From Ruthenibacterium sp. (GTDB lineage: Bacteria > Bacillota > Clostridia > Oscillospirales > Ruminococcaceae): a stretch of 27,236 bases of DNA. Every line of letters begins with the position of its first letter. Positions within the stretch are counted from its first letter, which is position 1. A model generated the notes under the pieces. The model worked only from the letters and a program-made list of their open reading frames with translations, was not told the origin of the DNA and made no database searches. The translations under genes and the position numbers were made by a program. This document shows positions 15,345-21,382 of this stretch, piece by piece. The stretch covers positions 1 to 27,236 of the forward strand of contig JAHHSL010000027.1 in the NCBI GenBank assembly GCA_020025235.1, in the 5' to 3' direction.

Positions 15345-16204
15345 TCGGCGGGCACTCCTTTCGCGTAAAATGTCATGATATCATCGAGTGACGCAGGCTC
15401 CAAAGCGGCATCCGGATACCGCCCGAACAGCTGTGCGCGGTTTGCGATCAGAAGCTCGGCGTCAAACGCGCTGTCGCGCCGCGCAATGATTTCGGCATCC
15501 GGAAAACGGTCTGCATCGCTGCGGCGGCATTTCAGTACGCCGTATTCTTCCTGCAGTGCATCCATGGGCTTTGTGAAAACAAGTTTGCCGTTATGAACAA
15601 AGGTGATGTAATCGGCAATTTTTTCAAGATCGCTTGTGATGTGGCTCGAAAGCAGGATGCTGTGCTCCTCGTCACGGACGAAATCCCAGAACAGCTCCAG
15701 GATTTCGCCGCGCACCACGGGGTCAAGCCCGCTTGTCGGTTCATCCAGAATCAGAAGGCGGGGATGATGACAAAGTGCGGCAAGGATCTTTACCTTTGCC
15801 AGCATGCCTTTGGAAAGCTGCGAAAGCGGCTTTTTGGGGGGCAGGGAAAACCGGCGGCAGTTTTCGGCAAAGAAGGCGCTGTCCCAATCCGGATGCACAC
15901 CGGCCATAATGCGGCTGATATCACAGATGCGCAGCGCATTGTAAAAAAAGCTGTCGTCCAGCACCACGCCAAGGCTGTGCCCGATTTCGGCGCGGTCGGT
16001 TTCCGGATTTTTGCCCAGTACGCGCACGGTGCCGGAATCCGTGCGGATCAGCCCGAGTATCGATTTGAGGATCGTGGTTTTTCCTGCGCCGTTTTCACCG
16101 ATCAGCCCCATAACGCAGCCGCCCGGCACGGAAAACGAAACGTTATCCAGAAAAAAGCTGTCATATTGTTTGCAAAGCCCGGTTACTTCAATGATCTGTT
16201 TCAT
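15341..16204 (-). CDS. ABC transporter ATP-binding protein (YtrB/BcrA-like)
   Basis: The 287-residue nucleotide-binding subunit has Walker A GENGAGKT at residues 36-43, a Q-loop region before LDDSFFY, signature LSKGM at 130-134, Walker B LLILDE at 150-155 and the switch histidine in LLSSHITSD. The C-terminal 80 residues are the regulatory extension seen in this exporter subgroup. It powers the adjoining permease. Operon order gntR-ATPase-permease mirrors the ytr operon of Bacillus, which responds to cell-wall antibiotics; the same job here is inference. Overlap with gntR by four bases; GGAGG precedes the ATG. Confidence 0.94.
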   Translation of the reverse strand: MKQIIEVTGLCKQYDSFFLDNVSFSVPGGCVMGLIGENGAGKTTILKSILGLIRTDSGTVRVLGKNPETDRAEIGHSLGVVLDDSFFYNALRICDISRIMAGVHPDWDSAFFAENCRRFSLPPKKPLSQLSKGMLAKVKILAALCHHPRLLILDEPTSGLDPVVRGEILELFWDFVRDEEHSILLSSHITSDLEKIADYITFVHNGKLVFTKPMDALQEEYGVLKCRRSDADRFPDAEIIARRDSAFDAELLIANRAQLFGRYPDAALEPASLDDIMTFYAKGVPAE

Positions 16205-16578
16205 TTTTTGTCCTCCAGCAGCAGTGAAAGCGTCTCGGTGACCTCCTGCGCGGAAATTCCGCTGCGCAAGGCGATATCGACCGCCAGCGAAAGCGCATCT
16301 TCCATGCGGCGCAGCGCATCTTCCCGCAGGAATGCGGTGTTTTTAGCGGCGACAAAGCTGCCCTTGCCGGTGACGGTTTCCAGAAATCCTTCCCGTTCCA
16401 GCTCTTCATACGCACGCTTGGTGGTGATGACGCTGATGCGCAGTTCCTTTGCCAGTGTGCGCATGCCCGGAAGCGGATCCCCGGCGGAAAGCGCACCGGA
16501 AAGGATCTCGCCTTTGATCTGTGACGCAATCTGCTCGTAGATTGGTTTTTCGCTTGAATTTCGGATGATGATGTCCAT
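16201..16578 (-). CDS. GntR family (YtrA subfamily) transcriptional regulator
   Basis: The 125-residue protein has the GntR winged helix at about residues 1-75 (PIYEQIASQIKGEILSGAL, LPGMRTLAKELRISVITTKR, FLETVTGKGSFV). Its C-terminus is a short helical segment, not a ligand-binding domain, as in the YtrA subfamily. Such proteins repress adjacent ABC exporter operons. The start is the ATG at 16578, preceded by AGAGGTG; the longer frame from 16857 is unsupported because it runs through the promoter and terminator. It leads the four-gene operon and probably binds the TGTATA-rich element between its promoter and start codon. Confidence 0.92.
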   Translation of the reverse strand: MDIIIRNSSEKPIYEQIASQIKGEILSGALSAGDPLPGMRTLAKELRISVITTKRAYEELEREGFLETVTGKGSFVAAKNTAFLREDALRRMEDALSLAVDIALRSGISAQEVTETLSLLLEDKK

Positions 16579-16592
16579 GGAGCACCTCTTAC

Positions 16593-16611
16593 TGTATATA
16601 TACCGTATACA
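16593..16611. promoter_or_regulatory. probable GntR/YtrA operator
   Basis: TGTATA (16593-16598) and TATACA (16606-16611) form an inverted repeat just downstream of the -10. A further CACTATACACTG lies over the -10 at 16612-16623. Location between start point and ribosome site suits autorepression. Confidence 0.5.
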
Positions 16612-16612
16612 C

Positions 16613-16641
16613 ACTATACACTGTTGAGGACAGCTTGTCAA
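16613..16641 (-). promoter_or_regulatory. sigma-A promoter of the gntR-ABC-PPC operon
   Basis: On the minus strand TTGACA (16636-16641), a 17-bp spacer and TATAGT (16613-16618) form a near-consensus promoter directly before gntR. Confidence 0.88.
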
Positions 16642-16651
16642 GTGGAAAGAA

Positions 16652-16683
16652 ATAAAAAAAGCCGGACGGCAGATGCCGTCCGG
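16652..16683 (-). terminator. intrinsic terminator of the mscS-lipoprotein operon
   Basis: CCGGACGGCA (16662-16671) pairs with TGCCGTCCGG (16674-16683). On the minus strand it is followed by CTTTTTTTATTTC. It separates this operon from gntR. Confidence 0.85.
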
Positions 16684-16720
16684 TACAGTGCAGAGAAGAT
16701 GCGGGAAAAGCGCGGGGAAA

Positions 16721-17497
16721 TCAGGCGTTATCCTGCGAAGCATCCGATGTGCTTTGCGAAGCATCCGAAGCGCCGGATTCCGACACATTGTCGCGGCTGA
16801 AATGCAGATCGAATGTGCTGAGAACCGAAAGAAAAAGCTGCTGCTCGGCTTCGTCATTTTCTGCTTCGGGATAAAAATGAACTTCGATCACATAGCCCTC
16901 GATATTATAGAAAACAAACAGGGGATAGCTGGGTGCATCGGCGTCGTCCGACCATGTTTTCATATGCAGGATGTGCACAGGGCTGCCGTTGAGGGAAAGA
17001 TCTTGCGAAGAAGCAAGGCCGAAGCCCTCGGGGAACATGCCGTTATCCGTGTACGGCTCCGTCATAAAGTCGGCAAAGGGGGAATCGCCCTCGGCGGCAG
17101 GCCACAGGTGCAGGACTTCGGCGACCTTCTTTTCGTTTTTGAAAAAGGTCGTATAGTTGTCGTATTCCCAGTCCTGCGGCGTTTTGGCGACAAGCAGGCC
17201 TTTTTCGATCTGGCTGCCGTCGGGGTTTTCTGCGGGCAGCGTGATGAAGTGCATGGCCGGATTTTCCAGCGCAGGCAGCGCAGGGGTTTCGGCAGATTCA
17301 TCCGGTGCGGCAGGCGCGGACGATGCCGAAGCGGACGCAGAGCCGGAATCCGGCACGGCGGGCTTGGCGGACGACGACGCGGACGGGGATGCGCCGGACG
17401 CAGAACCGGACGAAGCAGAGGAAGCCGGTGTATGGCCGCAGGCGGCAAGCGTGGTCAAAAGGAGGAAAGCCGTGCATAAAGCGGCAAATTTTTTCAT
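16721..17497 (-). CDS. Ser/Ala-rich lipoprotein of unknown function
   Basis: The 258-residue protein has a classical lipoprotein signal peptide (MKKFAALCTAFLLLTTLAAC, lipobox LAAC, Cys20). A disordered Ser/Ala/Pro linker runs to about residue 75, and a folded domain of some 150 residues follows (FITLPAENPDGSQIEKGLLVAK through FDLHFSRDN), then a Ser/Asp tail. The domain is not one I recognise with confidence. Its start codon overlaps the mscS stop by four bases, so it is co-translated with the channel. AGGAGA precedes the ATG. It should sit on the outer face of the plasma membrane. Confidence 0.85.
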   Translation of the reverse strand: MKKFAALCTAFLLLTTLAACGHTPASSASSGSASGASPSASSSAKPAVPDSGSASASASSAPAAPDESAETPALPALENPAMHFITLPAENPDGSQIEKGLLVAKTPQDWEYDNYTTFFKNEKKVAEVLHLWPAAEGDSPFADFMTEPYTDNGMFPEGFGLASSQDLSLNGSPVHILHMKTWSDDADAPSYPLFVFYNIEGYVIEVHFYPEAENDEAEQQLFLSVLSTFDLHFSRDNVSESGASDASQSTSDASQDNA

Positions 17498-18585
17498 AGG
17501 GATTCTCCTTTCAGGCCGGACAGCGCCGGAGAATTTTCCAGATAGATGCTGCGGGAGGGGAATGCGAACGAAGCGCCCTCCTTCGCCATGATATCCATGA
17601 TTTTCAGGTTGATATCCTCTTTTACGGCGCGGAATTCAACAATCTGGGTGGTTTTTGTGTAAAACTGAACCGCAATGTCGATGCTGCTTGCGGCAAATTC
17701 ATCCAGCCGCACCTGTACGGTATCGGCGTGGACGTCGGGATGCTGCTCGAGCATGGTGCGGATATCTGCGGTGACGGCTTCCACCGTGGCTTTCGGGGTA
17801 TCGTACGTCAGGCCGATCGAAAATTTGGCAAGGCGCATTTTCATACGCGTCCAGTTGGTGATCGGTTCCGAGCAGAGCCTGGAGTTCGGCACGACCGTCA
17901 GCGCGTTTGCAAGCGTGCGGATCTTGGTGCTGCGGAAGGTGATATCCTCCACCGAGCCTTCCAGTGTTGCGGTGCTGATCCAGTCACCGATTTCAAACGG
18001 GCGCTCCAGAATAATGACAAGGCCGCCGAAAAAGTTGCTGGCGGAATCCTGTGCGGCAAGGGCAAAGGTCAGACCGCCAAGCCCAAGGCCGGCAATCAGG
18101 CTGTTGACATTGTAGCCAAGCTCGGTGACGATCAGCACGCACGAAAACAAAAGCACAATGGCTTTATAGATGCGTTCCAGAAAGCGAACAACGGTATCGC
18201 CTGCGCGCAGATCCAGCTTTGCGCGGGTGCTGACGAGCGCAAGCTCCACGCATTTGGATGCATTCAGCAGACCCCACGTTGCAAGCACGATAAACGCAAT
18301 GCGGATCGTGCGCATCTGCACTGTCAGCCACGACACCGTGTGGATAAAATCAAACGGCAGAAGCCGCACGCCGATATAAAGGCCGATCAGCACGATCAGA
18401 AAAACAGCGGGGCGCAGAAAGCTTTGCAGCACAACGGAAAGATATTCGTGCTGGATCTTCTGTGCGGCGCGGATCAGCCGCGGAGCGATCACATGCTTGA
18501 ACAGACGGCTCAAAACGAAAAATCCCGCAAACCATGCGGCGCAGATCAGGCACTGGATCAGTGCTTCAAAACCAAAGTTACTCAA
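17494..18585 (-). CDS. small-conductance mechanosensitive channel, MscS family
   Basis: The 363-residue protein has four or five N-terminal transmembrane helices and the MscS pore helix around residues 165-190 (LIAGLGLGGLTFALAAQD, then NFFGG). The conserved beta domain entry ERPFEIGDWI follows, then VEDITFRSTKIRT and the cytoplasmic vestibule. It opens under membrane tension to release solutes during osmotic downshift. The start is TTG at 18585, chosen because AGGAGG lies six bases upstream and no ATG is suitably placed. It is the first gene of an operon with a lipoprotein. Confidence 0.94.
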   Translation of the reverse strand: MSNFGFEALIQCLICAAWFAGFFVLSRLFKHVIAPRLIRAAQKIQHEYLSVVLQSFLRPAVFLIVLIGLYIGVRLLPFDFIHTVSWLTVQMRTIRIAFIVLATWGLLNASKCVELALVSTRAKLDLRAGDTVVRFLERIYKAIVLLFSCVLIVTELGYNVNSLIAGLGLGGLTFALAAQDSASNFFGGLVIILERPFEIGDWISTATLEGSVEDITFRSTKIRTLANALTVVPNSRLCSEPITNWTRMKMRLAKFSIGLTYDTPKATVEAVTADIRTMLEQHPDVHADTVQVRLDEFAASSIDIAVQFYTKTTQIVEFRAVKEDINLKIMDIMAKEGASFAFPSRSIYLENSPALSGLKGESL

Positions 18586-18601
18586 AACAGACCTCCTGTC
18601 C

Positions 18602-18625
18602 GCACGGGGTAAAGCACACCCGTGC
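18602..18625 (-). promoter_or_regulatory. hairpin just upstream of the mscS ribosome site
   Basis: GCACGGG (18602-18608) and CCCGTGC (18619-18625) form a seven-bp stem in the mscS leader, ending a few bases before its AGGAGG. It has no T-run, so it is not a terminator; it could modulate translation start. Confidence 0.4.
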
Positions 18626-18661
18626 AGTTTGTCGTGTACAGCGTTCGTGCGCTGTGCTGTA

Positions 18662-18670
18662 AGTATACCA
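18662..18670 (-). promoter_or_regulatory. extended -10 promoter of mscS
   Basis: The minus strand reads TGGTATACT, a TGn-extended -10, without a good -35 (TAGGAT at the 17-bp position). It is divergent from the FMN riboswitch promoter only about 40 bp away. Confidence 0.5.
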
Positions 18671-18711
18671 TATTTTTGCGGCGAATCCTACCGCGTTTTT
18701 TTCTGCCGGGC

Positions 18712-18739
18712 TTGCAATCGGAACGGAATTATGTATAAT
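18712..18739 (+). promoter_or_regulatory. sigma-A promoter of the FMN riboswitch-ribU unit
   Basis: TTGCAA (18712-18717), a 16-bp spacer and TATAAT (18734-18739). Transcription should start near 18746, just before the aptamer. Confidence 0.8.
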
Positions 18740-18752
18740 AAGGAAAGAAAGT

Positions 18753-18912
18753 CTGTTTCGGGGCGGGGTGCGATTCCCCACCGGCGGTAACAGGATGCAG
18801 TTCCTGAAAGCCCGCGAACGGCGCGCAGTGCGCGCCGCCGATTTGGTGAGATTCCAAAGCCGACGGTATTCAAAGATCGGTGATCTTTGTCAGTCCGGAT
18901 GAAAGAAACGGC
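18753..18912 (+). promoter_or_regulatory. FMN riboswitch (RFN element)
   Basis: The conserved RFN blocks occur in order: TTCGGGGCGGGGTGCGATTC with CCCACCGGCGGTAA, then AAAGCCCGCGAACG, GATTTGGTGAGATTCCAAAG with CCGACGGT, and CAGTCCGGATGAAAGAAAC. Stem P1 pairs the outer TTTC and GAAA. The aptamer binds FMN and controls the terminator at 18932, repressing ribU when flavin is plentiful. Confidence 0.97.
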
Positions 18913-18931
18913 GGCTGTGTCGGAACATCTG

Positions 18932-18967
18932 CCCCCCTCTGTTTTCGGACGGAGGGGGATTTTTTTT
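18932..18967 (+). terminator. FMN riboswitch expression-platform terminator
   Basis: CCCCCTCTG (18933-18941) pairs with CGGAGGGGG (18950-18958), followed by a run of eight T. Its position between aptamer and ribU indicates control by transcription termination. Confidence 0.88.
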
Positions 18968-19025
18968 CGCAGCACGGCCAAAGACCCAAAGGCAGACCTC
19001 AAAATTTATTTTTGGAGGTTTTTCC

Positions 19026-19601
19026 ATGAAAAAACAAACCATGTCCACCCGTACGCTTACCACCCTTGGAATGTTGGCCGCACTGGCGCTTGTGCTGGTG
19101 TCGATCATCCATTTCCCGATCATTCCGGCGGCGCCGTTTCTGGAATATGATCCGGCGGATATCCCCATTTTTGTCGGCGCATTCCTGTTCGGCCCGGCGG
19201 CGGGCTTTGCCCTGACGGTGATCGTCAGCGTGATCCAGGGGCTTACCGTCAGCGCGGCAAGCGGCGGCGTCATCGGCATTTTCATGCACATCTTCGCAAC
19301 GGGAACCTATGTGCTGCTTGCCGGCACCATTTATAAGAAGAACCGCACGCGCAAGGGCGCGGTTCTTGCCATGGCGGCTGGTTCACTGGCGATGACAGCC
19401 GTGATGTGCCTGTGGAACCTTATCTTCACCCCGCTGTTCCTCGGCCGGGAGCTGGGGGAGGTTGCGGCAATGCTGATCCCGGCCATTATCCCGTTCAACC
19501 TGATCAAAGCGGGCATCAACAGCATTGTAACGTATCTTGTCTATAAGCCGGTGGGGGATGTGATTTTCCGCAATGAGGCGAAAGCGGAGAAGAACGCTTG
19601 A
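19026..19601 (+). CDS. ribU: riboflavin ECF transporter S component RibU
   Basis: The 191-residue membrane protein is the substrate-binding subunit of an energy-coupling-factor transporter for riboflavin. It has about six helices and family motifs near the N-terminus (TLGMLAALALVL, FLEYDPADIPIFVGAFLFGP with the Asp-Ile-Pro segment, then IQGLTVSAASGGVIGIFMH). The FMN riboswitch upstream fixes riboflavin as the substrate by inference. The general ECF ATPases and T subunit must be encoded elsewhere. GGAGG at 19014-19018 precedes the ATG. No terminator follows; the stop codon overlaps the next promoter's -35. Confidence 0.95.
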   Translation: MKKQTMSTRTLTTLGMLAALALVLVSIIHFPIIPAAPFLEYDPADIPIFVGAFLFGPAAGFALTVIVSVIQGLTVSAASGGVIGIFMHIFATGTYVLLAGTIYKKNRTRKGAVLAMAAGSLAMTAVMCLWNLIFTPLFLGRELGEVAAMLIPAIIPFNLIKAGINSIVTYLVYKPVGDVIFRNEAKAEKNA

Positions 19602-19626
19602 CAAATCCTGCCGAATCCTATAGAAT
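19598..19626 (+). promoter_or_regulatory. sigma-A promoter of the SAM riboswitch-metK unit
   Basis: TTGACA (19598-19603) overlaps the ribU stop codon; a 17-bp spacer and TAGAAT (19621-19626) complete a strong promoter. Confidence 0.85.
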
Positions 19627-19646
19627 ATAGGAAGAACTGAATATTT

Positions 19647-19742
19647 CTTATCAAGAGCGACTGAGGGAACAGGCCCTGTGACGTCCGACAACCTGCTGTT
19701 CAAGCAAGGTGCCAAATCCTGCGGGTAACACCGAAAGATAAG
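19647..19742 (+). promoter_or_regulatory. SAM-I (S-box) riboswitch
   Basis: S-box blocks are present: CTTATCAAGAGCGACTGAGG, GAACAGGCCCTGTGACGTCC, GACAACC, AAGGTGCCAAATCCTGC and GAAAGATAAG. P1 pairs CTTATC with GATAAG. Binding of S-adenosylmethionine favours the terminator at 19749, turning metK down when SAM is high. Confidence 0.95.
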
Positions 19743-19748
19743 CTGTTG

Positions 19749-19779
19749 AAAGGCTCGGTGTACGCACCGAGCCTTTTTT
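19749..19779 (+). terminator. SAM riboswitch expression-platform terminator
   Basis: AAAGGCTCGGTG (19749-19760) pairs with CACCGAGCCTTT (19765-19776) around a TACG loop, followed by T residues. Confidence 0.92.
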
Positions 19780-19814
19780 GTATCATTCACAACCGTCAAA
19801 GAAAGGAAATAAAA

Positions 19815-20957
19815 ATGGCGAGAAAACTTTTTACATCCGAATCCGTTACCGAAGGACATCCCGATAAAATCTGCGACCAGATCTCCGATGCGATCCTGGA
19901 CGCACTGCTTGCAGAAGACCCCAACAGCCGCGTCGCATGCGAAGTGACGGCAAGCACGGGCCTTGTGCACATTATGGGCGAGATCACGACCGACGCGTAT
20001 GTCGATTTCCAGAAGATCGTGCGCGGCGTTGTGCGTGATATCGGCTACACCCGCGCAAAGTACGGCTTTGACGCCGACACCTGCGCCGTGATCTCCAACG
20101 TGGACGAGCAGAGCCCCGACATCGCAATGGGCGTCAACCCCGGCGGCGCGGGCGACCAAGGCATGATGTTCGGCTATGCATGCCGCGAAACGCCCGAGCT
20201 GATGCCGCTGCCCATTTCGCTTGCCCACCGTCTGGCAAAGCGCCTGACCGAAGTGCGCAAGAACGGCACGCTGGAATATCTGCGTCCGGACGGCAAGAGC
20301 CAGGTGACCGTGGAATATGACGGAAACACGCCGGTGCGCGTTGACGCAGTTGTCATTTCGACACAGCATTCCCCGGATGTGACACTCGAAGCACTGCGCG
20401 AGGATATCATCGAAAAGGTGATCCGTCCGATCGTGCCCGCAGAGCTGCTGGACGAAAACACGAAGTATTATGTGAACCCGACCGGACGCTTTGTCGTCGG
20501 CGGCCCGCAGGGCGATTCCGGCCTGACCGGACGCAAGATCATCGTCGATACCTACGGCGGCATGGGCCGTCACGGCGGCGGCGCATTCTCCGGCAAGGAT
20601 CCCACGAAGGTGGACCGCAGCGCAGCATATGCAGCGCGCTGGGTAGCAAAGAACATCGTTGCCGCAGACCTTGCCGACCGCTGCGAAGTGCAGATCGCCT
20701 ATGCGATCGGCGTGGCAGAGCCGGTGAGCGTGCGCGTGGATACGTTCGGCACGGGCAAGGCAGATGAGGATGCGATCGAGCAGGCCGTCTGCAAGGTGTT
20801 CGATCTGCGCCCCGCGGCCATTATCGAACAGCTGGATCTGCGCAAGCCGATCTACCGCCAGCTGGCAGCCTACGGCCACATGGGCCGCGAGGATCTGGGC
20901 GTTGCATGGGAAAACACCGATAAGGTGGACGCTCTGCGCAGCGCAATGGGTCTGTAA
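19815..20957 (+). CDS. metK: S-adenosylmethionine synthetase
   Basis: MetK makes S-adenosylmethionine from methionine and ATP, releasing phosphate and pyrophosphate, in the cytoplasm. The 380-residue product has TEGHPDKICDQISDAILDA near residues 10-28, GGAGDQGMMFGYA near 110-122, and the glycine-rich GGMGRHGGGAFSGKDPTKVD block near 252-271. All three standard MetK domains are present at normal length. The start is the ATG at 19815 after GAAAGGA; the longer frame from 19746 begins inside the riboswitch terminator and is rejected. It is controlled by the SAM-I riboswitch and ends in a strong terminator. Confidence 0.98.
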   Translation: MARKLFTSESVTEGHPDKICDQISDAILDALLAEDPNSRVACEVTASTGLVHIMGEITTDAYVDFQKIVRGVVRDIGYTRAKYGFDADTCAVISNVDEQSPDIAMGVNPGGAGDQGMMFGYACRETPELMPLPISLAHRLAKRLTEVRKNGTLEYLRPDGKSQVTVEYDGNTPVRVDAVVISTQHSPDVTLEALREDIIEKVIRPIVPAELLDENTKYYVNPTGRFVVGGPQGDSGLTGRKIIVDTYGGMGRHGGGAFSGKDPTKVDRSAAYAARWVAKNIVAADLADRCEVQIAYAIGVAEPVSVRVDTFGTGKADEDAIEQAVCKVFDLRPAAIIEQLDLRKPIYRQLAAYGHMGREDLGVAWENTDKVDALRSAMGL

Positions 20958-20979
20958 GGAACCGAAAAAAATGAAAGTT

Positions 20980-21016
20980 TCCCGCGCCGGATGTCCGATT
21001 CCGGCGCGGGATTTTT
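20980..21016 (+). terminator. intrinsic terminator after metK
   Basis: TCCCGCGCCGG (20980-20990) pairs with CCGGCGCGGGA (21001-21011), followed by TTTTTATTTT. Confidence 0.93.
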
Positions 21017-21075
21017 ATTTTGCTGTTTTGTGCAGAAAACGGCGCGGAAAAACGTGGTTTCGCACAAAACAGACG

Positions 21076-21104
21076 TTGACAAGCGCCCGGATGCATTATA
21101 TAAT
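21076..21104 (+). promoter_or_regulatory. consensus sigma-A promoter of the T-box-valS unit
   Basis: TTGACA (21076-21081), a 17-bp spacer and TATAAT (21099-21104), a perfect match to consensus. Confidence 0.93.
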
Positions 21105-21110
21105 CTGATT

Positions 21111-21353
21111 AAGATAAATGCAGTGAAAAAGAGTGCGCACTGCAGTACGTCAGCCAAAGAGAGCCGGGTAAGGTGAGAGCCGGTGCGGGCGGGCAGGGCG
21201 CTGTCGCTTTGGAGCAGAAGCGGGGAAGAAAGTATCCGCTTTCGTGTGTCCGCGTTAAGGACGTTCAAGGGGTCTGCCTTTCGGCAGACAATTTGGGTGG
21301 TACCGCGGTATGTTCATGCCGTCCCATACAATCGTGTGGGGCGGCATTTTTTT
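21111..21353 (+). promoter_or_regulatory. T-box leader, valine-specific
   Basis: Stem I features are visible (GAGAGCCGGG and GGTGAGAGCCGG around 21160-21183). A stem III hairpin GTCTGCC/GGCAGAC follows, and the conserved T-box TTGGGTGGTACCGCG lies at 21293-21307. A GTA triplet at 21232-21234 is the likely specifier, matching valine and the downstream gene. Uncharged tRNA-Val pairing at the T-box should prevent the terminator at 21316. Confidence 0.93.
21316..21353 (+). terminator. T-box-controlled terminator
   Basis: ATGCCGTCCCATAC (21316-21329) pairs, with G-U pairs, with GTGTGGGGCGGCAT (21334-21347), followed by a run of T. Confidence 0.9.
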
Positions 21354-21382
21354 ATGTGCATTTGCCCCGAAAGGAGTAAAAA

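Noticed and set aside
19383..20879. 498-residue minus-strand frame
   Set aside because: It is antisense to metK and ribU and runs through the SAM riboswitch and terminators.
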